Below, one piece after another: positions 32,078-40,255 of a stretch of 64,000 nt of DNA (the first letter of the stretch is position 1; each line of letters begins with the position of its first letter). The DNA is taken from the NCBI RefSeq assembly GCF_020524345.1, contig NZ_JAIVLH010000004.1:209534-273533 (forward strand). The letters run 5' to 3'. Origin of the DNA: Metabacillus niabensis. Its GTDB lineage: Bacteria > Bacillota > Bacilli > Bacillales > Bacillaceae. A program made the translations under genes and the position numbers. Under the pieces are notes generated by a model. It was given only the letters and a program-made list of their open reading frames with translations. It made no database searches and was not told where the DNA came from.

Positions 32078-33647
32078 ACTCAATAAGTCCTTCTTCTTTT
32101 AGGAAATCAATTGCTACATCTTCATATTGTTGTTTATCAATATCTACTCGGGCATTAAGTTCTTGCATTTTTTCATTGTCAATTTTACCGACTAGCATAC
32201 CAAGTACTTCTTCAATTTCAGGATATTTTTCCAATGTATCTGCGCGAATGATTGGGGTCGCATAATAGGGAGGAAAGAAGTTCTTATCATCTTCTAGGAC
32301 TTTTAGATTAAAGGCGGGAATACGTCCATCAGTTGAAAAGGCGTCGATGACATCTACTTCACCATTTTTTATCGCACTATACATGATTCCGGAATCCATA
32401 CCCTTAGTTCCGCCAAATTGAATGTTGTAAGTGTCAACAAGACCTGGGTATCCATCCGGTCGTTCTAAAAATTCTGGCTCTGACCCGAGTGTTAGTTCAG
32501 ATGCTTTCTTTTTTAAATCGGAAATGGTTGAAACACCCCAATTTTTAGCATCTTCTTCCCGGACTGTTAACGTATACGTGTTGTTAAAGCCAAATGGTTC
32601 TAACCAAACAATATCATATTCTTCTTTAAACCGTTTTTTGACAATGTCATAAACTTCATCTGGATCACTTACCATTTCTTCTTTTAAAATGCTTAAGAGT
32701 CCTGTTCCTGTATACTCCATGTATAGATCATAATCTCCGCCATTCAGTCCATCAAAAGCAGGAGCTGTTCCACCAAGAAATGATTCATATTCTACATTTA
32801 GGTCTGTGTGCTCTTCAATTAAATGTCCCATAATATAAACCAAGATTTCCTGTTCTGTAAAGTTTTTCCCGGTAATCGTAATCGTATTTTTGCCACCATT
32901 TTCAGCGCCTATTTGGGAGACAAATGTTGAGATTGGGATCAGCAAAATTAATCCAACAACAACCCATTTCCGAACACGGGAAACGTTTGGGTTTGTTTTC
33001 GTCTCCTGAATGCCTCGAGGTGTTACATCGGTTTCAAGTAATTTAATTAAATAGTCAAAAATTATCGCTAAAAGGGCGGAAGGAATGGCACCTGCTAAAA
33101 TGAGACCGGTGTTATATGTTTGTAATCCGCGAAAAATTAAATCACCAAGTCCACCTGCTCCGATAAGACCAGCAATAGTGGCGACTCCAATAATTAAAAC
33201 GGTTGCGGTACGAATTCCCCCCATAATCACACTTAGAGATAATGGCAATTCAACCATCCACAAAACTTGACGATTCGTCATACCCATACCAACACCTGCA
33301 TTAATGGCAGATTGCTCAACACCTGTAATTCCTAAGTACGTGTTTCTTAAAATAGGGAGTAAGCCATATACCGTTAACGCAATAATTGCTGGAAGCTGTC
33401 CTGTTCCAATAAACGGAACAAGAAAGACAAGTAAGGCTAAACTGGGGATCGTTTGAAAGACACCAGCAATTCCGATAATAGTGTCCGCTATTTTCCTATG
33501 GCGGGTTAGATAGATACCCAGTGGAACCGATATTAAGATGGCAATGGCAATCGAGATAAGAGAAAGATACATATGTTCTAAAATTAAACTCCAAATCGTT
33601 GGCCATCTGTTTACAAATACATCTATCGTACTTTGGATAATGTTCAT
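32076..33647 (-). CDS. opuFB: Osmoprotectant ABC importer permease fused to its binding protein (OpuFB type)
   Basis: A 523-residue fusion. Residues about 15-215 are the membrane permease, with the coupling loop GVGMGMTNRQVLWMVELPLS and several helices. After one more membrane segment (about 228-248), residues 250-523 form an OpuAC/OpuCC-like substrate-binding domain (TITGKNFTEQEILVYIMGHLIEE at its start, DLYMEYTGTGL, and a closing EEVLGMLVGKIDNEKMQELN). Most Bacillus Opu systems use separate permease and receptor chains; the fused form is the OpuF type. It imports glycine betaine-like solutes. GGAGGTG precedes the ATG, 12 bases after opuFA. Confidence 0.87.
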   Translation of the reverse strand: MNIIQSTIDVFVNRWPTIWSLILEHMYLSLISIAIAILISVPLGIYLTRHRKIADTIIGIAGVFQTIPSLALLVFLVPFIGTGQLPAIIALTVYGLLPILRNTYLGITGVEQSAINAGVGMGMTNRQVLWMVELPLSLSVIMGGIRTATVLIIGVATIAGLIGAGGLGDLIFRGLQTYNTGLILAGAIPSALLAIIFDYLIKLLETDVTPRGIQETKTNPNVSRVRKWVVVGLILLIPISTFVSQIGAENGGKNTITITGKNFTEQEILVYIMGHLIEEHTDLNVEYESFLGGTAPAFDGLNGGDYDLYMEYTGTGLLSILKEEMVSDPDEVYDIVKKRFKEEYDIVWLEPFGFNNTYTLTVREEDAKNWGVSTISDLKKKASELTLGSEPEFLERPDGYPGLVDTYNIQFGGTKGMDSGIMYSAIKNGEVDVIDAFSTDGRIPAFNLKVLEDDKNFFPPYYATPIIRADTLEKYPEIEEVLGMLVGKIDNEKMQELNARVDIDKQQYEDVAIDFLKEEGLIE

Positions 33648-33659
33648 CTTTTACACCTC

Positions 33660-34781
33660 CTATTCAATAATTTGATCGACAACATGTTCAACGAGGCTAG
33701 CACGGGTCACAATTCCAAGAACCTTATTTTGTTCATCAAGCACTGGAACAAACCCATATTTCGAGTTATTTACATGCTGAAATGCAGTTTCTCCAGAGTC
33801 GTTGATATGTAGTCTTAATACGTCTGTATCCATTACATCTGCTAAAGTTAATTCCTCTTCTTTATAGCGCCTTTGGACTTCCCAAACTGTCGCAATACCA
33901 AGGAAGGTATCTTTGTTATCAACCACTACAAGGCTATCAACTCGTCTTCTTCTCATTAGCTTTAACGATTCAGCAAGCCCTCTTGTTCTATATCCCGTAA
34001 CAGGTGGAACAATCAGCTTTTTTAAACTTGGAAGCGAAAGAGCCTCATTATCCTGTAGTCGATCTTCTCCAATAAAACTACGAACAAATTCATTTGCAGG
34101 ACGGCGAATGATGTTCTCAGGTCGATCAATTTGTACAACCTCTCCATCTTTCATAATGCAAATTCGATCCGCAATTTTTAAGGCTTCATCCATATCGTGT
34201 GTCACGAATACAATCGTTTTGTGAATCTCTTGTTGCAGGCGAATCAATTCATCCTGAAGCTGTTCACGACTAATAGGATCTAGTGCACTAAAGGGCTCAT
34301 CCATGAGAATAATTTTAGGGTCTGCTGCCAATGCTCGGATAACCCCAATCCGCTGCTGCTGTCCACCACTTAGCTCAGTAGGATAGCGATCTCCAAATGT
34401 ACTAGGATCTAATCCAACCATTTTCATAAGTTCATCTACTTTGTCAACATACTTTTCTTTATTCCACTTTAACAATCGTGGTACTAGGGAGACATTTTCT
34501 TTAATTGTCATATGGGGTAACAAACCTATTTGCTGAATCACATATCCAATTGTCCTTCGTAGCTTTACGGGATCCTCTTTTGAAATATCCTTTCCTTCAA
34601 TTGTAATTGTGCCACCTGTTGGTTCGATTAGACGGTTTATCATTCTCATTGTTGTTGTTTTACCAGAGCCACTGGGTCCGATAAGAACAAGTAGTTCTCC
34701 TTCTTTTACCTCAAATGAAATATCCGTAAGCGCCTTAAAGCCATCCTGAAATGTTTTCGAAACATTATTGAACTTTATCAA
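33660..34781 (-). CDS. opuFA: Osmoprotectant ABC importer ATPase with CBS domains (OpuFA type)
   Basis: A 373-residue ATPase. Walker A is GPSGSGKTTT, the Q-loop VIQQIGLLPHMT, the signature LSGGQQQR and Walker B ILMDEPFSALD, with H in FVTHDMDEA. Two CBS domains from about residue 255 to the end (VDSLVVVDNKDTFLGIATVWEV and KYGFVPVLDEQNKVLGIVTRASL) are typical of osmosensing glycine betaine ATPases. It starts at TTG 34781, nine bases after AGGAGGTG. First gene of the opuF operon, with a candidate SigB promoter upstream. Confidence 0.88.
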   Translation of the reverse strand: MIKFNNVSKTFQDGFKALTDISFEVKEGELLVLIGPSGSGKTTTMRMINRLIEPTGGTITIEGKDISKEDPVKLRRTIGYVIQQIGLLPHMTIKENVSLVPRLLKWNKEKYVDKVDELMKMVGLDPSTFGDRYPTELSGGQQQRIGVIRALAADPKIILMDEPFSALDPISREQLQDELIRLQQEIHKTIVFVTHDMDEALKIADRICIMKDGEVVQIDRPENIIRRPANEFVRSFIGEDRLQDNEALSLPSLKKLIVPPVTGYRTRGLAESLKLMRRRRVDSLVVVDNKDTFLGIATVWEVQRRYKEEELTLADVMDTDVLRLHINDSGETAFQHVNNSKYGFVPVLDEQNKVLGIVTRASLVEHVVDQIIE

Positions 34782-34897
34782 AACCGCTCACACCTCCTCA
34801 CTTTTAAATACGTAATGACGTAAATGTATCCTTCCCAAAGGTCATTACTCTAATTCAATGTTTACGTCTCATGCCAACAGGAGAGGCACCATCATTT

Positions 34898-34923
34898 TTA
34901 CCCTTATGCAAGTGATTCGAAAC
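34898..34923 (-). promoter_or_regulatory. Candidate SigB general-stress promoter before opuFA
   Basis: On the minus strand GTTTCG, 14 bases, GGGTAA fits the SigB consensus (GTTTAA-N12-14-GGGTAT). It is about 117 bases before the opuFA start, as expected for an osmotically induced importer. Confidence 0.5.
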
Positions 34924-34964
34924 CTATTTTGTTGAGATACTAAAGAACCTTATTTGAATGATCA

Positions 34965-35129
34965 CCAGCTGATATAAAGATTGCTGGCGGTTTTTAATAT
35001 ATTTTTTACAAAGGGGACAGTTTTATTTAAGGATTAGTGTTTATTGTATTTTTAAAGGAGGATTAATGTCTTTAAAGGTGAATAGTATGTAATAGATTAG
35101 GTGAAGCATATAATGATTTTTCATTATAT
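34965..35129 (+). other. Intergenic region with hairpins and a mini-ORF before the propeller gene
   Basis: A CCAGC/GCTGG hairpin with T-tract lies at 34965-34996. A perfect AAAGGAGG site precedes the eight-codon frame MSLKVNSM (35066-35092). A perfect 9-base inverted repeat ATATAATGA-tttt-TCATTATAT covers 35108-35129. No longer gene is visible on either strand. Confidence 0.4.
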
Positions 35130-35160
35130 AGGAGTTTTTTGAAAAAGGGGGAGAATAAAG

Positions 35161-36039
35161 ATGGATACACTTAAAGAACCATTTGATTTTCCAGTACGGG
35201 AAAATACAAAAAGTTTTCTTGAAATCATACATGTAGAAACGGGTGAAAGAGAAACACTGGCAACCTTTGATCAAGTGATAGAAGCACCCAATTGGACTCG
35301 TGATAACAGGCTTATTTATAACAGTGGGGGACGGATTTACTCCTTTGACATTCATACGACTGAATGGAGTGTAATTGATTCGGGGTTTGCTTGTTTTTGT
35401 AATAACGACCATGTGTTGTCTCCGGACGAATCTCACATTGCGGTTAGTCATCATACTGTGGAAGATCGTCAATCTCGCATCTATATTATGCCAATAAACG
35501 GTGGTAATCCGACTCTCATTACACCGATGGCACCTTCTTATTTGCACGGCTGGTCTCAAGATGGTAATACATTGGCTTACTGTGCTGAACGGAACGGACA
35601 GTATGATATCTATACTATCCCAACAAGCGGTGGGGTTGAAAAACAGTTAACAGATCTGCCAGGACTTGATGATGGTCCGGAATATTCTCCTGACGGCAGG
35701 CATATCTGGTTTAATTCAACACGTTCAGGCCTTATGCAAATTTGGCGCATGAATGCTATGGGCAGTGATCAGACGCAAATGACATTTGAAGAAAGCAATA
35801 ACTGGTTTCCGGACGTGTCACCAAATGGTGAAAAAGTAGTCTATCTTTCTTATCGTAAAGGAGACGTGGAACCCGGGGATCATCCCCCAAATAAGGATGT
35901 TGAGTTACGCATCATGTCAAGTTCCGGTGGTGAATCCCGCTTGCTTCTTAAACTGTTTGGAGGACAAGGGACGATCAATGTGAATTCCTGGTCACCAGAT
36001 AGCAAACAAATTGCTTTTGTGAGGTATGAACTTTTATAA
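35161..36039 (+). CDS. TolB-like beta-propeller protein (WD40-like repeats), cytosolic
   Basis: A 292-residue protein built from TolB-type repeats: [75 protein letters not shown] and [14 protein letters not shown]. Each repeat has the SPDG..(I/L)AF....G...(I/L)(Y/W) form, giving a six-bladed propeller. No signal peptide, so it differs from periplasmic TolB; similar Bacillus proteins are uncharacterised. GGGGGAG precedes the ATG. Confidence 0.8.
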   Translation: MDTLKEPFDFPVRENTKSFLEIIHVETGERETLATFDQVIEAPNWTRDNRLIYNSGGRIYSFDIHTTEWSVIDSGFACFCNNDHVLSPDESHIAVSHHTVEDRQSRIYIMPINGGNPTLITPMAPSYLHGWSQDGNTLAYCAERNGQYDIYTIPTSGGVEKQLTDLPGLDDGPEYSPDGRHIWFNSTRSGLMQIWRMNAMGSDQTQMTFEESNNWFPDVSPNGEKVVYLSYRKGDVEPGDHPPNKDVELRIMSSSGGESRLLLKLFGGQGTINVNSWSPDSKQIAFVRYELL

Positions 36040-36208
36040 TATCTAAAAACATTTAATAGGTTGATTGGAGTACCAATCAACCGTCCCATTAATTATTAAT
36101 AGCTCAACGCTAGCGGAAGAGTCTTCTATTTTCATTATATGTTACCAAAAATGATTGATAGAAAAATAATGAAAGAAACGTAACTAAATGGATTCTATTA
36201 TGTAAGTA

Positions 36209-36352
36209 TCAATGTTGTGAGGAATGGCAATATCCACATTTTTCACAGAAAACAGAGCCGGATACATAATTGATTGAATAAGGGTTATCTTTGTTACATT
36301 GTGGACAATACTTTACAACAGCTTTTGTCTTTTTTGTGATTGTCTTATACAC
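36209..36352 (-). CDS. 47-residue zinc-ribbon protein
   Basis: Read on the minus strand from GTG 36352: MYKTITKKTKAVVKYCPQCN, then KDNPYSINYVSGSVF, then CEKCGYCHSSQH and TGA. Two CxxC pairs (YCPQCN and FCEKCG) 20 residues apart form a standard zinc ribbon. AAGGTGGTG stands at correct distance before the GTG. The gene lies alone between the propeller gene and a VOC gene. Function unknown; a nucleic-acid or protein-binding adaptor is possible. Confidence 0.65.
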   Translation of the reverse strand: MYKTITKKTKAVVKYCPQCNKDNPYSINYVSGSVFCEKCGYCHSSQH

Positions 36353-36448
36353 GTAATCACCACCTTTCAATAAATTTATATGGTGTATAGTGGATAAACA
36401 TTCAAGACAAAGACGTACAAATAGGAAAAAATTTTTAGGAGGAAAAAC

Positions 36449-36820
36449 ATGAAACTTGGAGCATTCTCTGTAAGTTTAAGTGTAAAAGATATTAACAAAT
36501 CAAAATCATTTTACGAAAAACTGGGATTTGAAGTTTTGGGAGGAGATATGACGCAAAACTGGCTCATTATGAAGAATGAAAGCTGTGTAATTGGTCTTTT
36601 TCAAGGAATGTTTGAAGAAAATATTCTCACCTTTAATCCGGGATGGAATCAAAATGCTGAAAACCTCGATACGTTTACTGACATTCGAGATATCCAAAAA
36701 CAGCTTAAAGCAAATGGAATGAATTTAACGTCAGAAGCAGATGAAACAACCGAAGGTCCTGCTAGTCTTACAATGAAAGATCCCGATGGTAATCTCATTC
36801 TTATAGATCAACATAGATAA
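36449..36820 (+). CDS. VOC (glyoxalase-like) family protein
   Basis: A 123-residue protein with the VOC pattern: FSVSLSVKDINKSKSFYEKLGFEVLGG as the first beta-alpha-beta unit and GPASLTMKDPDGNLILIDQ as the closing strand with a metal-ligand position (Asp/Glu region). It may be a glyoxalase, dioxygenase-like or antibiotic-binding protein; the active residues do not settle it. AGGAGG precedes the ATG. Monocistronic. Confidence 0.8.
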   Translation: MKLGAFSVSLSVKDINKSKSFYEKLGFEVLGGDMTQNWLIMKNESCVIGLFQGMFEENILTFNPGWNQNAENLDTFTDIRDIQKQLKANGMNLTSEADETTEGPASLTMKDPDGNLILIDQHR

Positions 36821-36961
36821 TTATAAGAGTAAGAAGTAGTTTTCTTTACCAATCAAAACAAAAAACATCAAAGTTTGCGAAAAACGTTTGAAAGTAGAGC
36901 TAAATGCTTACATTAATGTTATAGTGAATACAATAACTTTAAAGGTAAGAAGGCGACTAAT

Positions 36962-37339
36962 ATGATTGAGGTAAAAAATTCGCAACTAAGCGATGGAGAA
37001 TTTAATAGGGGTGTATTTGCTACAAGTGATATAAAAAAAGGACAACTTTTACATGAAGCACCTGTTATTGCATATCCGAATGATGAACATAAATACATAG
37101 AGAAAACCCTGCTTGCTGATTACGCATTTGAGTACGGGATAAATCATACAGCTATTCTTCTTGGGTATGGAATGTTATTCAATCATTCCTATGAACCAAA
37201 TGCTATATACGAAATTAATTTTGACAATCATACATTTGATTTCTATGCATACACGGATATAAAAGCTGGAGATGAAATTCTCATTAACTATAACGGTGAT
37301 GTAGATGACAAAGAAAAGCTTTGGTTTGATAAAGAGTAA
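36962..37339 (+). CDS. SET domain protein (bacterial lysine methyltransferase-like)
   Basis: A 125-residue protein that is nearly all SET domain: FNRGVFATSDIKKGQLLHEAPVIAYP at the N-terminus, GYGMLFNHSYEPNAIYE as the pseudoknot NHSxxPNA motif, and IKAGDEILINYNGD as the catalytic Tyr-containing end. It binds SAM and may methylate protein lysine residues; bacterial members of this short type have no known substrate. AAGGCG precedes the ATG. The key residues are intact. Confidence 0.8.
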   Translation: MIEVKNSQLSDGEFNRGVFATSDIKKGQLLHEAPVIAYPNDEHKYIEKTLLADYAFEYGINHTAILLGYGMLFNHSYEPNAIYEINFDNHTFDFYAYTDIKAGDEILINYNGDVDDKEKLWFDKE

Positions 37340-37356
37340 GTCATAGCAAGTATCAC

Positions 37357-37392
37357 AAAAAGCATTTTTTCATTGGAAAAATGCTTTTTTTA
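37357..37392 (+). terminator. Intrinsic terminator after the SET gene
   Basis: An AAAAAGCATTTTT/AAAAATGCTTTTT stem ends in a T-tract. Confidence 0.85.
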
Positions 37393-37427
37393 TTGAAAAA
37401 CATAAAAATGTCCTTTATTAATAATTA

Positions 37428-37460
37428 TTTATTGAAAAACAATAAATTTTAGGTTAAAAT
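37428..37460 (+). promoter_or_regulatory. Promoter of the DUF2975/HTH pair with inverted-repeat operator
   Basis: TTTATTG (37428-37434) and CAATAAA (37440-37446) form a perfect repeat overlapping the -35 TTGAAA (37432-37437). TAAAAT (37455-37460) follows at 17 bases. The arrangement matches 2177-2209. Confidence 0.65.
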
Positions 37461-37492
37461 CATACTGACAATAATGAGGAGAGGTGCTATGT

Positions 37493-37975
37493 ATGAATCG
37501 CGGAACAACATTATTTTTAAAAATAGCTGTTATTCTAATTGGAATCCCGGTTTTCGCCATTTGCATATTTTTGGTTCCTGAGATTGCAAATTTTGCAGCC
37601 GAATTGTTTCCGGATTTTGGTTATATCAAATATCTCGTTTTAATCGATTTGTATGCATCAGCGATACCATTTTACTTTGCGCTGTATCAGGCTTTTAAAC
37701 TTTTGAACTATATTGACAGAAACAATGCGTTCTCACAAATTTCTGTAAATGCTTTAAAAAAGATAAAACTTTGTGCATTTACGATCAGTATCTTCTATGC
37801 AGCAGGGATGCCACTCTTTTATTTAATGGCAGAAGTAGACGATGCCCCGGGAATTATTGTCATTGGTTTGGTCATTATCTTTGCTTCAATGGTCATTGCC
37901 GTGTTTGCGGCTGTTCTCCAAAGGCTTTTGCAAGTGGCGATTGACATTAAATCAGAAAATGACTTTACGGTCTGA
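37493..37975 (+). CDS. DUF2975 family membrane protein
   Basis: A 160-residue protein with four membrane helices (about 8-30, 45-68, 95-115 and 125-148) and the DUF2975 middle motif ALYQAFKLLNYIDRNNAFSQISVNALKKIKLCA. The family is nearly always followed by a small Cro/C1-type regulator, as here. Function unknown. GAGGAGAGGTG sets the ATG at 37493 rather than the GTG at 37484. Confidence 0.82.
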   Translation: MNRGTTLFLKIAVILIGIPVFAICIFLVPEIANFAAELFPDFGYIKYLVLIDLYASAIPFYFALYQAFKLLNYIDRNNAFSQISVNALKKIKLCAFTISIFYAAGMPLFYLMAEVDDAPGIIVIGLVIIFASMVIAVFAAVLQRLLQVAIDIKSENDFTV

Positions 37976-37984
37976 GGTGAAAAC

Positions 37985-38209
37985 ATGGCTATTATAATTA
38001 ATATTGATGTGATGTTGGCAAAGCGGAAAATGAGCGTAACAGAACTATCGGAGAGAGTTGGAATTACGATGGCCAACCTTTCGATCTTAAAAAATGGCAA
38101 GGCAAAAGCAGTCAGATTTTCAACATTAGAGGCAATTTGTAAGGCTTTAGATTGTCAGCCTGGAGATATTTTAGAATATAGAAGTGATGATGACATTCAA
38201 AATGAGTAG
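37985..38209 (+). CDS. Cro/C1-type HTH regulator (YozG-like)
   Basis: A 74-residue protein consisting of one helix-turn-helix: INIDVMLAKRKMSVTELSERVGITMANLSILKNGKAKAVRFSTLEAICKALDCQPGDILEY. This is the short YozG group, always paired with DUF2975 membrane proteins. It starts nine bases after the DUF2975 stop with GAGGTG before it. It probably binds the TTTATTG-N5-CAATAAA element in the pair's own promoter and possibly the copy before the DUF817 gene. Confidence 0.85.
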   Translation: MAIIINIDVMLAKRKMSVTELSERVGITMANLSILKNGKAKAVRFSTLEAICKALDCQPGDILEYRSDDDIQNE

Positions 38210-38248
38210 CCTGCACATTTAATTAATGGTTTTTAAGAAACCCTTTTA

Positions 38249-38276
38249 TTGCACTAAATGATATATTTGATATAAT
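38249..38276 (+). promoter_or_regulatory. Strong promoter of the GntR/LacI-hybrid regulator gene
   Basis: TTGCAC (38249-38254), 16 bases, and extended -10 TG-a-TATAAT (38268-38276). Confidence 0.7.
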
Positions 38277-38310
38277 AAATACATATAGGTTTAAAGAAGG
38301 GGTTTTTCGA

Positions 38311-39483
38311 ATGCAAAATCAATCAAGGTCTCCGTTATATTTGCAAATTCAAGATTATTTTAAAAATGAAATAGTAACGAAACGATTATCGCCAAATGAA
38401 AAAATTCCTACAGAACGTGAAATAATGGAAATGTTTAATGTGAGTAGGATAACGGTTGCAAATGCCTTAACAGAATTAGCAAAAGAGGGATGGATATACC
38501 GTGTGCCTGGCAAGGGGAGTTTTGTTAGTGAGGATGTTCATCAATTAACAAATGTTACTGTACAAAATCAGGATCTGGCCCATACCTCAACTGAATTAGT
38601 GATGGAAGGGCAAAAGAAACGTAAAATGATCGGACTGATTATGCCTGGTATTAATGATTTTTTTGCTATCCGATTAATCAATGGAATTAATAAAGTTTTA
38701 CAAGAATCAGAGTATTATCTGGTTATTTTACTTAGTCAAAATTCAAAGGAAAAAGAGCGTGAAGCCATTAGAGAACTAATGAACATGTATGCTGAAGGCT
38801 TACTTATTTTCCCGGTTGATGCTGAAATATATAATGATGATATTTTGGAATTAAAGGTTCGCCATTTTCCTTTTGTTCTAATTGATCGGTATTTACCCGG
38901 CGTTGAAACGAATTATGTGAATTCTGATAATGTTCTCGGAGCAAAGCTTGCCGTTTCTCATCTTTGGGATTTGGGACATCGGAATATTGCGATATGCTCC
39001 GATTCAGCATTACCGACAGTTTCTGTTGAGCTGAGAATAAAAGGCTATATGGATGCGTTGAAGGAGAAGGGGGCGATGATTGATCCAACCCTCATTCTCT
39101 CGGATTTTAGAGTGGATTACGATAAATTTGAGCCGGACCACCCTTTATATCAACTCATGGAAAAGAGATCTGCTACTGCGTTTATTACACTTAATGCAAA
39201 ATTGGGCTTGTATATATCAAGCTTATCAAAAAGACTGGGACTTAAAGTCCCTGAGGATATTTCAATTCTCACTTATGACGATCCTTCATCTGGATATGAT
39301 GATTTTGGGGTGTACACTCATATTTCGCAATCTGAATACATGATGGGTCAAGAAGCAGCAAAAATATTACTTCAATTGCTTGCGAATCAACAAACTCATA
39401 CGATTAACCCGGGGTATCAAAAAGTAAATCTTACTCCTAAACTAATCATAAAAGAAACGACTGGGGTTTTAACAAAACCTTAA
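38311..39483 (+). CDS. GntR/LacI-hybrid regulator (AraR type) of the glycan locus
   Basis: A 390-residue protein with two parts. Residues about 5-75 are a GntR winged helix (LYLQIQDYFKNEIVTKRLSPNEKIPTEREIMEMFNVSRITVANAL). Residues about 105-385 are a LacI/periplasmic-sugar-binding effector domain (KMIGLIMPGINDFFAIRLINGI, FVLIDRYLPG, AVSHLWDLGHRNIAI). This is the AraR architecture: repression relieved by a sugar. It is the only regulator of the 38-54 kb carbohydrate genes downstream and so is their probable controller. A long AT-rich gap separates it from the first structural gene. Confidence 0.85.
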   Translation: MQNQSRSPLYLQIQDYFKNEIVTKRLSPNEKIPTEREIMEMFNVSRITVANALTELAKEGWIYRVPGKGSFVSEDVHQLTNVTVQNQDLAHTSTELVMEGQKKRKMIGLIMPGINDFFAIRLINGINKVLQESEYYLVILLSQNSKEKEREAIRELMNMYAEGLLIFPVDAEIYNDDILELKVRHFPFVLIDRYLPGVETNYVNSDNVLGAKLAVSHLWDLGHRNIAICSDSALPTVSVELRIKGYMDALKEKGAMIDPTLILSDFRVDYDKFEPDHPLYQLMEKRSATAFITLNAKLGLYISSLSKRLGLKVPEDISILTYDDPSSGYDDFGVYTHISQSEYMMGQEAAKILLQLLANQQTHTINPGYQKVNLTPKLIIKETTGVLTKP

Positions 39484-39502
39484 GTAAGAGATAAGGTTAA
39501 AG

Positions 39503-39531
39503 AGCCTGGATCATTTAATGATCCAGGCTTT
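39503..39531 (+). terminator. Intrinsic terminator after the hybrid regulator gene
   Basis: A 13-base perfect stem with a one-base centre (39503-39529) then T residues. It is clearly related to the terminator at 54261-54287. Between here and 39751 I see nothing further. Confidence 0.85.
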
Positions 39532-39751
39532 AATTATGTTAATAATCTATAAAATACATTCAGGTTGTTCGCTCTTAAAAAGTATAAAAAATTCAAAAAG
39601 CATTATTGACATAAATGAATTATATAATATAATTAAATATATCAAATGTTGCTTTCTGCATATTTACCCATATTTATTCCTTCTAAGATTGACACTACTT
39701 TCTACTTAAATAACATAATTACTTCCTTACTCATCAATTTTTCTAAAAGAA

Positions 39752-39781
39752 TTACGTATTTGCCATAATCGTTATACGTAA
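39752..39781 (+). promoter_or_regulatory. Candidate operator: TTACGTAT-N14-ATACGTAA
   Basis: A perfect 8-base inverted repeat with a 14-base centre, in the 770-base gap before the first enzyme gene. It is a candidate site for the upstream regulator. Confidence 0.4.
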
Positions 39782-39915
39782 ATAATCGGTTTTCCGTATA
39801 GAGGCTATGCACAGACTGTTTCATCGCTCAATCAACAGATAGCGAGAATTAAGAACTCTATTCACCAATCTAAACACTTTCACAAAGTGCCACATTATTC
39901 TTTTTTAAGACTGCT

Positions 39916-40095
39916 TTCGCAAAGATTGTTGCTTTGAATAATATTTTAAATCCATAGTGGAATGGAGCGGAAGACACTCGACTCCTGCGGGAAGTGAGGA
40001 AAGGCTGAGACCCCACAGGCGAAGCCGAGGAGGCTCAGCTTCCTCCCCGGCGCATGGAGTGTCTGGAGCGCAATGAAACGAACTAATTTTCACAT
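39916..40095 (+). repeat. Long copy of a dispersed GC-rich intergenic repeat
   Basis: The outer parts match 28921-29015. A 101-base GC-rich centre (39970-40070) is bounded by two GGAGCG copies and folds on itself: GACACTC (39973) with GAGTGTC (40057), GCTGAG (40004) with CTCAGC (40034). Its composition differs sharply from the AT-rich surroundings. Elements of this look are common between genes in Bacillaceae. Confidence 0.75.
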
Positions 40096-40116
40096 TTAAC
40101 TGCATTAAAAAACAAA

Positions 40117-40132
40117 AAGTAAGCGCTAACAT
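40117..40132 (+). promoter_or_regulatory. Probable cre (CcpA) site
   Basis: AAGTAAGCGCTAACAT matches 15 of 16 positions of the Bacillus cre consensus WTGNAARCGNWWWCAW. It is 124 bases before the first enzyme gene and implies catabolite repression of the locus. Confidence 0.65.
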
Positions 40133-40255
40133 TTACTAATCTACGATATTTTAGGAGGTGATAGTTGAGTAGATACATAGTTAAATTGTTTATATTTCAT
40201 GGCCTTTTAGAAGTCTGAATCAAAGAAAAACGATTAGCTACTATAGGGAGGAATA

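Noticed and set aside
35041..35559. A 172-residue minus-strand frame over the start of the propeller gene
   Set aside because: It is antisense to a well-supported gene and has no ribosome site or family features.
39518..39709. A 63-residue plus-strand frame after the hybrid regulator
   Set aside because: It begins inside the terminator, has no ribosome site and has the composition of random AT-rich DNA.
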